DNA of 64,000 bases, taken from positions 9,459,579-9,523,578 of the forward strand of contig CM060115.1 of NCBI GenBank assembly GCA_030522415.1, in the 5' to 3' direction. The DNA comes from Channallabes apus. Its lineage: Eukaryota; Chordata; Actinopteri; Siluriformes; Clariidae. Made by a program: the position numbers and the translations under genes. Below, piece by piece: positions 45,765-57,541 of this stretch (the first letter of the stretch is position 1; each line of letters begins with the position of its first letter). Under the pieces are notes generated by a model, which was given only the letters and a program-made list of their open reading frames with translations, was not told the DNA's origin and did not search any database.

Positions 45765-47225
45765 GGCATGTTAGCGGGCATAATGAAATCTTGGCCATTA
45801 CATCAAACTGCAGCATCATGAAGGCTATTTCACAACATCCAACTGTCCTTTCCAGTGTTTGTATTTCTCTCACTCTTGATATGTGGTGCACGTAATGGTG
45901 CGCTTTGCTGTCAAAGCAAAACAGTGACTGTCTGAAACTGTGAAATTTTGTTTCTGAAGCAACAGCCAATTGCTTAAGCGGCGTTCTTCCTGTCCATGAG
46001 TAACAGTGATGTCTGAGCATAAAGGAAAACAACGAGGCAAGCATCAGATTATGTTAAAAACAAAATTCAGTTTTATTTTCTCCCCTTCTGTTTTGATTCC
46101 TTCACTTTGTTCTCTCCTTTATGGACTTTAAACAACAAAACAAAACAAAACCCAGACACAATAAAAATGGCAAAGAAAAACAAACATACAAAAAAAACCC
46201 AGACAAAATATGAAACATGACTCGGGACACGGCACAGGATTTGTCGAAGGTGGAAGACAATGCTCTGGATTTTCCATCTTTTTTTCGTTGCAGAGAAAAC
46301 ACACCGAACTGGAATGTGAAATCATGAAGGTCATGATCAATTAAGGGCAGAGAAACCATACCCTCACATGCATGTACGCGTGCACACACTCAAACAAACA
46401 TACAAACACACACCCACACGTACAGTAGACACACCTTAATACAACCAGAACGGACCTTCTGGAGGATGGAGGTGCCAGCGGGATTTCATTTGATTTCCAG
46501 AGGACAGGTCGGGGACAAGGTTTGAAGGAGATGAGGAAGAGGCGAAGGGCACAGAGAGAGGGAGATGGGCTCGAATCACTGACCAACCCGGTCCCTGTTA
46601 ACCTCAGGACGCTTGACATTACCTCAAACGCTTGCAATCCAAACGCCGCCGGAGCGCTATGCCACAGCCTGTACGCATCCATTCGAGTGACGGAAAATCA
46701 GTGGGCGAGCGACACAAACCGCTGACATTCAGAGCGCCGGGCTTTTTTTTTTTCTTGCACAGTTGGTTCTTTTACCTCCTGCTTCGAGGAAAACACACGG
46801 CCTCGGCTCTGTCTCATTTAATACACCTACTGTATTACGTTCAGATAATTAGCGGCGTACATGACTGACAGCAACACCTGTTGCTTAAAAACCTTATGTA
46901 CAAAAAAAAATCTTGATAATTAGCAGGGTAATTAAACAATAAATAGAGAGGGATCATTCAGGATAAAATGAAATGTACACATTTGTACTCACACATCAAT
47001 TCTTTCAAGAACAAGCCATCTTCTGTCCAAAAAAAAACAAAAAGCCAAGATTTTCATGTAAGTGTTTTTTTTTTTTTGAAATTTTTTTTTTTTTTTTTTA
47101 AACTCGAAGTAATTTACCCTCACAGCTTTCTGGTGCAAGTCCACCTTTGGAAATGAGAACCACAAAAGCAACTGTAGCAGCTTCCTCCAGCTTAACTTTA
47201 CCCCTGCTTTGTTATTGGTTTGTTA
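45765..47225. other. Non-coding DNA; possible distal 3' UTR of the minus-strand IgLON gene
   Basis: High-complexity sequence with purine-rich parts (46500-46560). A minus-strand AATAAA is present at 46077-46072. If the IgLON transcript has a very long 3' UTR this could be a polyadenylation signal, but the intervening repeats make that speculative. Confidence 0.2.
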
Positions 47226-47227
47226 CA

Positions 47228-47575
47228 CATGTGTATTCATTCATTCATTCATTCATTCATTCATCGTCTATACCACTTTATCCTGTGTACAGGGTCACGG
47301 GGGCCTGGAGCCTATCCAAGTTGACTTTGGCAGAGATGTGGGATATACCCTGGATAGGGTGCCAATCCATCGCAGGGAATGCACCCACACACACACACAC
47401 TACGGGCAACTTGGAAACGCCAATTAGCCTACCTTTCATGTCTTTGGTTTGTAGGAGGAACCTGGAGCAAACCCACCAAGCACAGGCAGAACATGCAAAC
47501 TCGGGCTCAACATGCAGACCTGCGTTGGGAATCGAACCCTTGACCACAGTGCTAACCACTATGCCACCGTGCTGA
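47228..47575 (-). mobile_element. tRNA-derived SINE (family A), near complete
   Basis: Minus strand: GGTGGCATAGTGGTTAGCAC (A box), GGTTCGATTCCC (B box), the family A body, and a tail of (GAAT)n seen as ATTC repeats at 47237-47264. Confidence 0.8.
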
Positions 47576-48362
47576 TCACCTACAGTATATTGCGTTACTC
47601 ATTAATTAGTTCTCTATTTACTGTATACTATTTATGTATAGTATACAGTGTTGTGAAATCATTCCATGCATTAATGTTGTTATGTTCAAGCCCTCATAAT
47701 GTTGCAGTTTTCAGTTTAGTAAACAGCAGTTAACATGATTGGATAGTGACAGTTACTGTAGCTTCAAATGCTTAATCATCTAAAGTATATGATTCATTTC
47801 ACACTAGTAGGTCAGGCTACCGCAGATAACTAATGCACCATCTCACTAAAAGCTGAAATGTCCATCGAAGAGTGCGTGAAGAAATGCGTACTTCTCATCT
47901 TTAAACACAGTTTTTTTAAGCATGTCGACAATTTGCTAATCAGACCAGGCAGGGTAAGTGAAATGCCAAATCTCTGAAAGCTTCTGCAAACGCTTTCTGT
48001 TCTTGATGATGATCTTTCGATGAAATAATCCATGTGATTGGCTGCAACAAGCCACAGCCGCTGTTTTTCACTCAATCAATCAGACGGTTATTTATTTATT
48101 TATTTATTTTTTCAGTCATTGTTTGGCTTGGCTACAGTATGTTTGAGTTCTCTGTTTAATTCACTGAAATTATGCAGGATATGCATCCAGACTTTAGTCT
48201 GCCAGTACAGATTATAGTAATATTCTGTATCCTAAGGGACACTGCTATGCTTGTGTGACATCACTAAAGAACAGGGTCTGGCTTTCCGACTTTTTAGGTA
48301 TAGTACATAAGCCTAAGAGGTGATCAATTCTGATAAAAATTATTTAAGCATTAATACTACAG

Positions 48363-48442
<80 letters not shown>
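48363..48442. repeat. (ATCT)n microsatellite
   Basis: About 20 uninterrupted units. Confidence 0.97.
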
Positions 48443-48849
48443 ATCCAGTTCTCTTTCAAAAAAATAATTTCTCTTTATTCCATCTGCCCATCACGATGCT
48501 CTTATCTCTGAAAAGTAATGAAATTATGCTATTTCTTTAAAAAAAAAAACCACACACAACAACAACAGCAATAAAACTCCTGATGCTTACAGTATGTTGT
48601 TGTGTTCAGTTCTAACTCACAGAGATTTCATCTTCACTTCAAGATACACAGTATCCATGATCCATGGACTGACGCTTCCAATATATTGCCACTGTATTTT
48701 CAACTTAAATGAACAATTGTTATTCTATTATTAAGTAAAATGGACCTAGATTATAATAAAATTATAACAAAGCATCTCATGCAAACATCTAAAAAAAACA
48801 TACTGTATGAGCCCAAGATTTCTTTCTTAATCTACACCTTAATAACATT

Positions 48850-48947
<98 letters not shown>
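48850..48947. repeat. (ATCT)n microsatellite
   Basis: About 24 uninterrupted units, only 400 bp from the preceding (ATCT)n tract. Confidence 0.97.
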
Positions 48948-49029
48948 AGGAGTTAAATTTGCCTTATATTTACTCAAAATGTCGTTCCCCCTGTTTGGTT
49001 GAAAGCGTTCAGATAAAATTCCATGTGGG

Positions 49030-49170
49030 AGTTCAAGTGGTGTATTTCTGATCAGAAGGTTGTCAGTTCAAATCCCATTACTGCCAGCAAGGCACCATTA
49101 AGCCCTCAAGCAATACTCTTAACCCTCAGCTGTTCGGATCCATACTTTAATTGAATTCTATCTCACTTCT
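49030..49170 (+). mobile_element. tRNA-derived SINE fragment (family D)
   Basis: TCTGATCAGAAGGTTGTCAG and GTTCAAATCCC (B box) are followed by CAGCAAGGCACCATTAAGCCC, CAATACTCTTAACCCTCAGC and CTGTTCGGAT, the standard body of a tRNA-derived fish SINE. The A-box side is decayed. Confidence 0.6.
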
Positions 49171-50139
49171 AAGCCTCAGAAATCAATCCGGCTTGCTCTG
49201 AGCAGAACTTTCTAACTCATTCTAACATTTCCATCGCTGTCTTCCAACCCCAACATAACCTCCCTAAGGTTAAAGAACAAAACGGTTTGTGCCTTTAAAA
49301 AAAGAAAGAAAGAAAGAAAAAAAACCCTGTATGTAGGTGTAATATTGTATAATAAAATTCTATGTTAAAAAAAAAATTCTGACAAATTTTGTATGTACAG
49401 TATTTGGTAGTAGAATCAAATAAATATTTTTAAGTTAATTAGTTAAGCTCTATGATTAAAGATTAAAGGGATGGTTTGGGTTTATTCAAGTCTGCGTTAA
49501 ATCAAAATTGAGGCGCATATAAGTACAATACCGTGGGTCTCGGTCGTTATAAATTTTCTTCCTTTGCACACAGACTATGAACGCACATAACACAGAACGC
49601 AAGTACAATGTAAGTAATCGGCGCAAAATAACACAACCCTCATTCTGCGCAAAGAATGCATTCCAAAGTTTAGCTGAGACTCATATGATGCTTCTGCAGT
49701 CTAACCGAGCTAAACCGACTTGATATCTTTTAAAGTTAGGGATGCAATTAAACTCTTTTCTTTCCATGAAACTAGCCATATGGCTTCTGGGTAGCCATAC
49801 TGTTCTTTCATGCAGAGCAGGATAATTTAAACGACCAAGACCTACTGTATGGTAATGTACTTGCTGTACTGTATATGCACCTGCATTCTGATTTAAGACA
49901 GACAAATATTTAACTAGCCCTTAAAGGTATAAGATTTTATGATACACAGCAATTGTTTGTTGGTTTTTGCTTTTAATTTCTTTCCATGATCTGATTCTAT
50001 CAGAGACACTTTTTGCAGTAAAATTGAAAATAGAAATATAATAAATTGTGCCATCAGAGCTATTAAAATGTCAAATATATATATATATATATATAGACAT
50101 TTTTGGTCGCAAAAATGCATTTTTTGACACTATTTGTAG

Positions 50140-50140
<1 letters not shown>

Positions 50141-50219
<79 letters not shown>

Positions 50220-50766
50220 TCAGCAAAAAAAGTAACGCCCTCTGAATTTCAACTGTTTTTACTTTCAGTAAACTTAATGTGTAAATATTTGTATGAACAT
50301 TAAAAGAATCAACACCATAAGACATAAACTAAAAATGTTTTCCAATGTGTCCCTGAATGAAGGGAGGCTCCAAATCAGTCAGTACCAGTCAGTATCTGGT
50401 GGCCACCAGCTGCTTGAAGTACTGCAGTGCATCTCCTCCTCATGGACTGGACCAGATTTGTCAGTTCTTGCTGTGAAATGGAGGGATTGTGTGTTCCTGG
50501 TGTGACTCGGGCAGTTGTTGTGGCCATCCTGTACCTGTCACGCAGGTGTGATATTCGGATGTACCCATCCTGTGCAGGTGTTGTTACACGTGGTCTTCCA
50601 CTGCGAGGATGATCAGCTGTCCTTCCTGTCTCCCTGTAGCGCCGTCTTAGGCATCTCACAGTGCGTTGCATGGAAAACATTGTTTAAACCCTTTACAATG
50701 AAGATTTTTACAACATTATTGTTGAAATACACAGTCCTGAAAAAGGGGCGTTTATTTTTTTGCTGA

Positions 50767-50826
<60 letters not shown>
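50141..50826. repeat. (TA)n tracts flanking the second Tc1 derivative
   Basis: TA repeats at 50141-50218 and 50769-50826 abut both ends of the element at 50217-50769. A smaller TA tract lies at 50076-50095. The element appears to have inserted into one TA microsatellite. Confidence 0.95.
50217..50769 (-). mobile_element. Internally deleted Tc1-like element (copy 2)
   Basis: Inverted relative to copy 1 at 39.4 kb. The ends are ACTCAGCAAAAAAAGTAACG and TTTTTTGCTGAGTG. Minus strand 50375-50680 encodes LRRRYRETGRTADHPRSGRP and the rest of the DNA-binding part, nearly residue for residue as in copy 1 (RYRMATTT against RYRTATTT), ending at the same deletion junction. About 250 bp of the 5' leader present in copy 1 is missing. 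Confidence 0.85.
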
Positions 50827-50828
<2 letters not shown>

Positions 50829-50860
50829 CTACAATTATTGTAATAATAACATACAAAGAA

Positions 50861-51087
50861 GGGCATTGGTGGCTCAATGGTTGGCTTCTTGCATGCCTTG
50901 GAGAAGGTCCTGATTCGATTCCCAGCCAATCACCAAACCCAGCTACTGTACTGGATGCAGGGCATCCTTGGTGTCATGGAGGGTTGTGTCAGTAAGGGCA
51001 TCTGGTATAAAAACCTGCGCTTTGTATGCGGATCATATGGTCCACCATAGCTGCTCTTGAAGTGAGCAGCCGAAAGACTAAGACTCG
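50861..51087 (+). mobile_element. tRNA-derived SINE with RTE LINE 5' and 3' sequences
   Basis: The head has GGTGGCTCAATGGTTGGC (A box) and GGTCCTGATTCGATTCCC (B box). The body contains GTGTCAGTAAGGGCATCTGG and TATAAAAACCTGCGC, matching the RTE LINE 5' region (GTGTCAGGAAGGGCATCCGA). The 3' end, GCGGATCAT followed by GAGCAGCCGAAAG, matches the LINE 3' end (CGACCCCTGAAAGGGAACAG then CCAAAAG). Confidence 0.7.
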
Positions 51088-51124
51088 TATTGTTTCTTCG
51101 AAGTACTGTACTACAGGAAAGTTC

Positions 51125-51430
51125 AGATGGCTTCTGATTGGACAGGTGCAAGCTCAGGTGTAAGCCCTGATTGGACATGCATAAGCTAAAATGGAGCTTG
51201 ATTGGACACTTTTATGGCGCCACCTGATGGGACATAAGTAATCTTGATTGGATGTGTAATCTCAATTGCCTCCTGATTGGGACATGTGGGAGTTTGAGTG
51301 CATCCTGACTAGATACATATAAGGTAAAGTTGGATTTTTGGACGTATACTCTCCTGTCTGGACACACGTGAGCTCGAGTACTTCCTGATTGGAGATACAT
51401 TATGTAAGCGCCCTGGCTGGATAGGTTGTG
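51125..51430 (+). repeat. Degenerate minisatellite with a CTGATTGGACA core
   Basis: About ten units of 27-35 bp, each beginning near CCTGATTGGACATGT and often followed by AAGCTC and AGTGC, lie in tandem. Starts are near 51131, 51164, 51195, 51222, 51241, 51270, 51302, 51351, 51385 and 51412. Most units keep GATTGG (an inverted CCAAT box). Divergence between units implies an old array. Confidence 0.75.
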
Positions 51431-51689
51431 AGAATCCATGTGGTAAAAGAAAAAAAGAAATGCAACGTTTGTACCATAGATCAAGTGGAGGCCTCTTACA
51501 AACGCATGTGCTATCCATCAGTCTCAGTGGAAACTAGTAGGACATTAGCATCGGAGCACATTTTAAACGTGTGGACACAAGCAGCAGAGCGAAGCGGCAG
51601 GAACAAATCAATACACACTATCTGCCTTTTTTTAAAAACGGATCGTCGAGCTGATTTGTAGCTGCTGTCTTCCATTTAATCGCATGCAT

Positions 51690-54211
51690 ACAAAGGGAGT
51701 TCAGTGTCTGGTCAGCGGCGGCCCATCGCACCCTTTCTCCTTCACATGCCTCTCTTCACCCCCCCTCAAAGCAGACCTCCAGGTTACCCACAATCACTCA
51801 TCTCTACAGGGGAGCTCATATCAAATCATACTTCAATCTTCCAGTTTTTAAAGCCAATCCACCCCCTCCTTGCCTCACACACACACACACACACACACAG
51901 ACACACACACACACACACACACACACGTTTCATATTCTTTTCACTTTTCACACGTTTTTTTTTCTTAAAAGGAAAATCCACCCATAACAAACATTGACAT
52001 GCTTTTTTTTTCTTTCTTTTTTTTTCTTTTTTTAACCCACATTGAGAAACATGACATACTTGCTATCTTTTTTGTTGTTTACTTATTGTTCAGGAGAAAA
52101 CATGAGCACAGATAGGTTCGCCATGGATCATTGGGCTTTACACGGGCAGCGCAGTCATGAACAAGATAGAAAAAGAAGAGGGACGAAGACAGATGGGTAG
52201 AGAGAGAGAGAGAGAGAGAGAGAAAGCACTGGGACCGGTTGGTTTTGTGCTTTGAATTGAACACAAAGGAAAAAAATTGGGATGGGATCTCAAAACATGC
52301 ATGTGTGTGTGTTGCATTTGTGGCGATACAGTACAGATTTGCACACCATACGGATAGATCAATCGATCGATCGAGAGAGAGAGAGATGTTACAGGTATGG
52401 AGACGCATATAGGCCGGGTCAACCTTTAAACACTGCTCTCAGAGCTCCTTCCATCACACACATGACATTAATTTATCACACAACACTTTCAGGATTAGAT
52501 TAGCATGGCACTCCGGTCAACACTTAACAGATTACGCCAATTAGATACTTCTTTACATTTATGTTTTAGTTTGGTTATTGCTGGTTTCGACAAAAAAATT
52601 AAATAAAATAGCTATGGGGACACAACATGCTATATACAGCAGTCACGTGACTCAATGACCGGCTCCTAACCTTTGCTTTTTGTCCATGAATGTGAGAGAT
52701 TGCATACGGCGTACGCGTTTCGCGGAAACCAGCGCTCACTGTTAAGCCATGCGCCGCCGAGCACATGGTCGCAGCGTCTTCTCTACGTGCCTTTAAGTGG
52801 CGGTTAATTAGTCACCGCCGAGACACTGTCGTCCTTGAAGAGGGTCCCTGTCAGTGCCTGGATTGAGCTTGATTTATGAGCTCTGCTCCTCAGCAGATGG
52901 AGGGATGAGGAGAAGAGCGACGGCGCCCTCGCTTAGCGATCCGCTCGCTAATTACGTCTCTATTTCCCACTAATTTGGCTCCCTCTCGAAAAAACGGCTG
53001 GAGGAAGGAAGGAACGAAGGATCGAACGAAGGAAGGGGGCGAGCACACAGGATTTCATAAACGCCGAAAAGATTTTCGGCCGAGATGGCTAACGATGTTA
53101 CAGCGAAAAACGTTGGGACGGCGTAAAGGTTAGCATACATTCGATACAGTACAGAGCCTTTAAAAAGGAACGTTTCAAATACGTACACGGTACAAATTAT
53201 ATTACATTTCATCGATCGCTCCCTTTGCGAGCTGCGCGGACGCACAGCAAAACCCCGCGTTGCGTAATAACTCTTAGCTTGTTAGAGCAGTCTAGCATTG
53301 CGGCGCGCTAGCAGCGCAAGGGGGGGCTAATTCAAAGCGGGGTTTTGCTGCGCTCCAGCTCATCAACTTGTTTTTAAAAAGCTTCTCATGGCAAAATAGA
53401 GCACGACACTTTGAAAAAAAAAAGTATTATTATTATCATTATTATTATCATATTTTTTTTTTTTGTTCAGAGCAAAGTACAAAATATTTTTCGCACACAT
53501 GGCTCTGGGATTATGTTTTTTTTCTCACATGTAATTATTGTAATATCGATTTCAAATACTTATCAACATCATCCATATTATTATCATCATTTTCTTCATC
53601 ATCATCATTATCATCATCATCATCATTATTAACACCAAAAAAAAAAAAAAAAAAAAAAGCAATTAGCAGTTAAGCTTGCAGATTAAATGTACACAGTGCA
53701 GGGGCTATTGAGGGGGCTTGGGCTTCGATGGACAGCACAACAGGAACATTTCTAACCAGTACATGCTATCAACAAGCGACAAGGAAAAGTGACTGAAGGG
53801 GTGATGGGGGTCGGGGGCTTGTTTGGGAGACACCAGAAACATAACCTCCAAGCCAAAAAGCCTGAAACAGAGAGGCTGATGGGAAATTGATTAATGTGTA
53901 TGGAATCATGGGATGGCCTCTACTGCATATATATTTACACTGAGTGTATGTGGTAATGTGATGACATCGTGGAAGGACTGGAAGGTTGAACTGGGGTCAT
54001 CTGCCTTGCCCTGGGTCAGGACCTCCAGCGAATGCAAAAAGAGAAGGGCGGTGTGTGTGAAGGGGGGAATGAATCATTCTCTCCTCCCCCCGTGATAATG
54101 TTGACCCTTAGCGTAGATGAGATTTGACATCATTCACAGAAAAGATTCTGCTGCTCAGATCCGAGAGAGCGAAGGCCACTGAGGCGTGGCCTGCTGGTGA
54201 ACAGCCACAGC

Positions 54212-54243
<32 letters not shown>

Positions 54244-54650
54244 ATATATATCACATTCCTCATAAACACCATTAATGTCACAGCATCCACAAATATACAA
54301 CCATTTTCCAGCACGTGCACACTCAGACAACGATGCGCTCCGCTCGGCACCTTTACATATTTAGCATTCGGTTTTTTTTTTTCTATTTTTTTTTTTTTTT
54401 TTTTTTTACAATCATCACCACAACAGCTATGAACATCGAAAAGGTGACCTTCGCTGGAGAAGCGGGAGAGGCAGTGGCCAGTGGTTGCCTAAGATGGGTG
54501 GAAATGGAATGATGAGCAGGGAGACGGGAAGAGGGGTGATTATAAGATGCAAGAGATGGCTCCTGGGTTAATGCATAATTCTTTTTTTTTCTTTTTTTAT
54601 TCACAGTGATGGGTTCGTCGTTTAAAGACTCCTTTCCGAGGTGGCGACGC
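51690..54650 (-). other. Possible 3' UTR and flank of the IgLON gene
   Basis: High-complexity DNA without transposon signatures, immediately downstream of the minus-strand stop codon. It contains simple repeats: (CA)n at 51877-51926, (GA)n at 52199-52224, ATT/ATC-rich at 53425-53636 and (CAT)n at 54213-54243. A minus-strand AATAAA lies at 54602-54597, only about 50 bases after the stop. 52700-52980 is CpG-rich with TTAATTA words and may be a regulatory block. Confidence 0.3.
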
Positions 54651-54651
54651 G

Positions 54652-54752
54652 TTAGACCTTCAGCAGGACGGAGATGGAGAGGCTGAGCCAGAAGATGAGT
54701 CCCGAATGGCAGGCGCTTAGCGACACGCTTCCGCCGTACACCGCCCCCGGCC
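54652..54752 (-). CDS. iglon5: IgLON family member 5-like, last coding exon (GPI signal)
   Basis: On the minus strand an acceptor TTCCGTAG ends at 54753 and the exon runs to a TAA at 54654-54652. The two first bases complete an Arg codon with the last base of the upstream exon. The exon then encodes PGAVYGGSVSLSACHSG followed by LIFWLSLSISVLLKV and the stop. This is a small-residue stretch followed by a hydrophobic tail, the classic GPI-attachment signal that ends IgLON proteins. It joins in frame with the Ig3 exon at 59014-59165 across an intron of about 4.3 kb. Neuronal surface adhesion is the known family role. Confidence 0.8.
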
Positions 54753-55339
54753 CTACGGAAGACAGGAAGAGACATGACAATTATATAAAATAAAGGTTAC
54801 ACATGTCTAATGACTAATGACAGTAAACAATTATCTGTATACGGTTGGGTGAATTCTCAGGAGGGAAGCTATTAATATTGATCATGTGCAAAGAACAATT
54901 ACAACTACAGCGGAACCTCGGAATACAAATTTAATTCGATTCCGCAGGTGAGTTCTTATGGCAAGATTTCTAAACGCGTTTTCCCATAGGACTTATGTAA
55001 ATGCAGATAATCTGTCTCAGACACCCACTATTACCAATTTCCAACACTATAATCATATTTTTGCATAATCGTATGATTCCTCTTGGCAAAAACCATTCCC
55101 ATTTCTTCATGCTACCGTCCTTGATAACATTCTTGGGACCCATGGTGCTATGTCTTCACTACATCATTCACTACTCATTTACTTAGAAATTAAATTTGCA
55201 CGGCTTTCAGAAGTACTGTACGTGCAACGGATTGTTCGCTCGTATGCCAAGTCATATTTCTGTTCTTAAGGTGTAGAGCCGGGCATTTGTATGCCGGGGT
55301 ACGTACCACTCTGTTAAGTGAAAATTTGTAACTTTTTTT

Positions 55340-55690
55340 TAGGAGGGGGAATTTTCTCCTGATTCTCTCGCTAATTTGGTGGTATCCAATTTCTCCCCAT
55401 CACTAGGGAGCTCCCACATTAAGGTTACTACTACCACTCAGTCGGGAGGGCCGAAGACTAAACAATATGTTTCTTCTGAACCATGTGACGCAAGCTGCCC
55501 GCATCTTTTTCGAACTGTTCGCTCACTCACCATTGGGGCCTGCATAACACACTCTGAGGACAGCGGTATCCGCTCTTTCCGCTTGCGTGAGCTCACAGAC
55601 GCCCCTGATTGGCTGTAGAGCCGTGATTAATGCATGAGGAGACCTCCGGCTGCGAGAGGTTACAGCATCACCTGGGAATCAAACTCGCCA
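55340..55690 (-). mobile_element. tRNA-derived SINE (family B), diverged
   Basis: Minus-strand order is GAGTGGCGAGTTTGATTCCC (remnant of the B box), GGTGATGCTGTAACCTCTCG, CTACAGCCAATCAGGGGCGT, then GCGGATACCGCTGTCCTC and the GGGAGCTCCCTAGTGATGGG tail. These words occur in the same order in the fuller copy at 63.5-63.95 kb. Confidence 0.75.
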
Positions 55691-55725
55691 CTCGAAAATT
55701 TTAAGATTTTTACGTCTGTTAACTA

Positions 55726-57541
55726 CACTGCGTTCCAAATTATTACACAAATTATATCTTTCTATGATTTTCATAATTAGTAAATGCAAATGACAGTCAG
55801 TATAATTTTCTAGTCATCAACTAAGGGTATAATTTGAATTTTATTGAGCAAACCTCCTAATGATAATATTTATTTTATTATTTATTTATTTAACAAAAAA
55901 CTGAAAATGCACTGTTCCAAATTATTATGCACAGCAGAGTTAAAAGACCCTGACCTCATCTGCCCTCTGCACCTACTGACTCGTCCCTATGCTGAAATGG
56001 ACTTCATGTCAACTTGCAGAATTTCTGTCATATTGAACTTTGACCTGCACAACACACATGATGTCATATCATTTCTATCTGTTATCACCCAAATGAGGAT
56101 GGGTTCCCTGTTGAGTCTGGTTCCTCTCAAGGTTTCTTCCTATTGCCTTTTCAGGGAGTTTTTCCTTGCCACCATCGCCGTCACCCTTGGCTTGCTCATC
56201 AGAGACATTTCATTCATCATTCATTCATCTCATTATTACCTATACACATTTTTCTCACACATACACACTTCCAATTTTTTCTTTTCTAAAAAATGTTCTT
56301 TCATTTTTGTGAAGCTGCTTTGAGACAATGACCATTGTTAAAAGCGTTATATAAATAAAATTGAATTGAATTGAATTAAAACATTTTATAGGTTGTAAAG
56401 AACTGAAAATAGGCTTTTGTTCATATTTAAAGAAATCAAAAACTATTTCAATCAAAAACATCCTAACAGGGCATGTTACATCTTAACATACAGTAGGACC
56501 CCTTCTTTGATATCACCTTCACAATTCTTGCATCCATTGAACTTGTGAGTTTTTGAATTTCTTTGCGGGATGTCAGAATAGCCTCTTACAGCTGCTGTTT
56601 TGTATCATACTGTAGGTTTTCAGTGGGGTTGAGGTCAGGGGAGGATGGTGGCCACACCATGAGTTTCTCACCTTTTATTCCCATAGCAGCCAATGACACA
56701 GAGGTATTATTTGCAGCATGAGATGGTGCATTGTCGTGCATGAAGATGATTTTGCTAAAGAAGCCACGGTTCATCTTTTTGTACCATGGAACAAAGTGGT
56801 CAGTCAATATACTTTGCAGAGGTCATTTTCACACCTTCAGGGCCCCTAAAGCGGCCTACCAGCTCTCTCCCCATGATTCTGCCCCAAAACATGACTCCGC
56901 AACCTCCTTGTTGACATCGCAGCCTTGTTGGGACATGGTGCCCATGGTCTTCATGTTTGCCTGGGCCCACTACAACCATTTCTGCTTGTGAGCATTGATT
57001 CGGGGTGGCCGAACAGTAGGGTAAGTGCAAGCCTTTAAAAGATCCTACACCTTGAGGTTCGCAGGACTCCAGAGGCACCAGCAGCTTCAAATACCTGTTT
57101 GCTGCTTTGTAATGGCATTTCAGCAGCTGCTCTCTTAATCCGATGAATTTGTCTTGCAGAAACGAACCTGTCTGTGCCCTGAATCAGCCACAAATGTCTT
57201 CACAGTACGATGATCACGCTTAAGTTTTCATGAAATATCTAATGTTTTTATACCTTGTCCAAGGCATTGCAATATTTGACCCTTTTCGGCAGCAGAGATC
57301 CTTTTTCTTTCCCATATTGCTTGAAACCTGTGGCCTGCTTAATAATGTGGAACAACCTTCTCCAGTACTTTTCCTTTAATTGGGCTCATCTGGCAAACTA
57401 ATTATCACGCGTGTCTGAGATTCATTTCAATGATCCAAAGAGCCCTGAGACACAACACCATCCATGAGTTTAATTAAAAAACTAAACATTTAATGTTTAT
57501 AACACTTACATCCAATTTGCATAATAATGTGGAACGCGGTG
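55726..57541 (-). mobile_element. Tc1-like transposon with a nested L2 fragment
   Basis: The ends CACTGCGTTCCAAATTATTA and TAATAATGTGGAACGCGGTG form diverged inverted repeats, flanked by TA (55724-55725 and 57542-57543). The transposase is on the minus strand in pieces. 56800-57090 holds the segment around QQGGCGVMFWGRIMG. 56586-56807 holds FMHDNAPSHAA (catalytic Asp) and SSPDLNPTENL (catalytic Glu). Stops and frameshifts separate them. An L2 3' end (about 55945-56385) interrupts the element near its left end. Confidence 0.85.
55945..56385 (+). mobile_element. L2-type LINE 3' fragment inside the Tc1 element
   Basis: Matches 20.94-21.36 kb: CATCTGCCCTCTGCAC, TTATCACCCAAATGAGGATG, CCTCTCAAGGTTTCTTCC, and the end AAAAGCGTTATATAAATAAA with GAATT repeats. 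Tc1 sequence resumes on both sides. Confidence 0.8.

Noticed and set aside
46072..46077. Minus-strand AATAAA as the definite end of the IgLON transcript
   Set aside because: The implied 8.6-kb 3' UTR would span SINEs, microsatellites and a Tc1 derivative; kept only as a possibility.
48320..49051. Open frames with Ser-Ile-Tyr-Leu repeats
   Set aside because: Translation of (ATCT)n microsatellites.
50103..50303. Open frames of Tyr-Ile repeats
   Set aside because: Products of (TA)n microsatellites; the same applies at 39314 and 50708-50929.
54383..54775. 130-codon minus-strand frame overlapping the last IgLON exon
   Set aside because: It is in a different frame from the spliced reading that joins perfectly with the Ig3 exon, and it ends in poly-Lys from a poly-T run.
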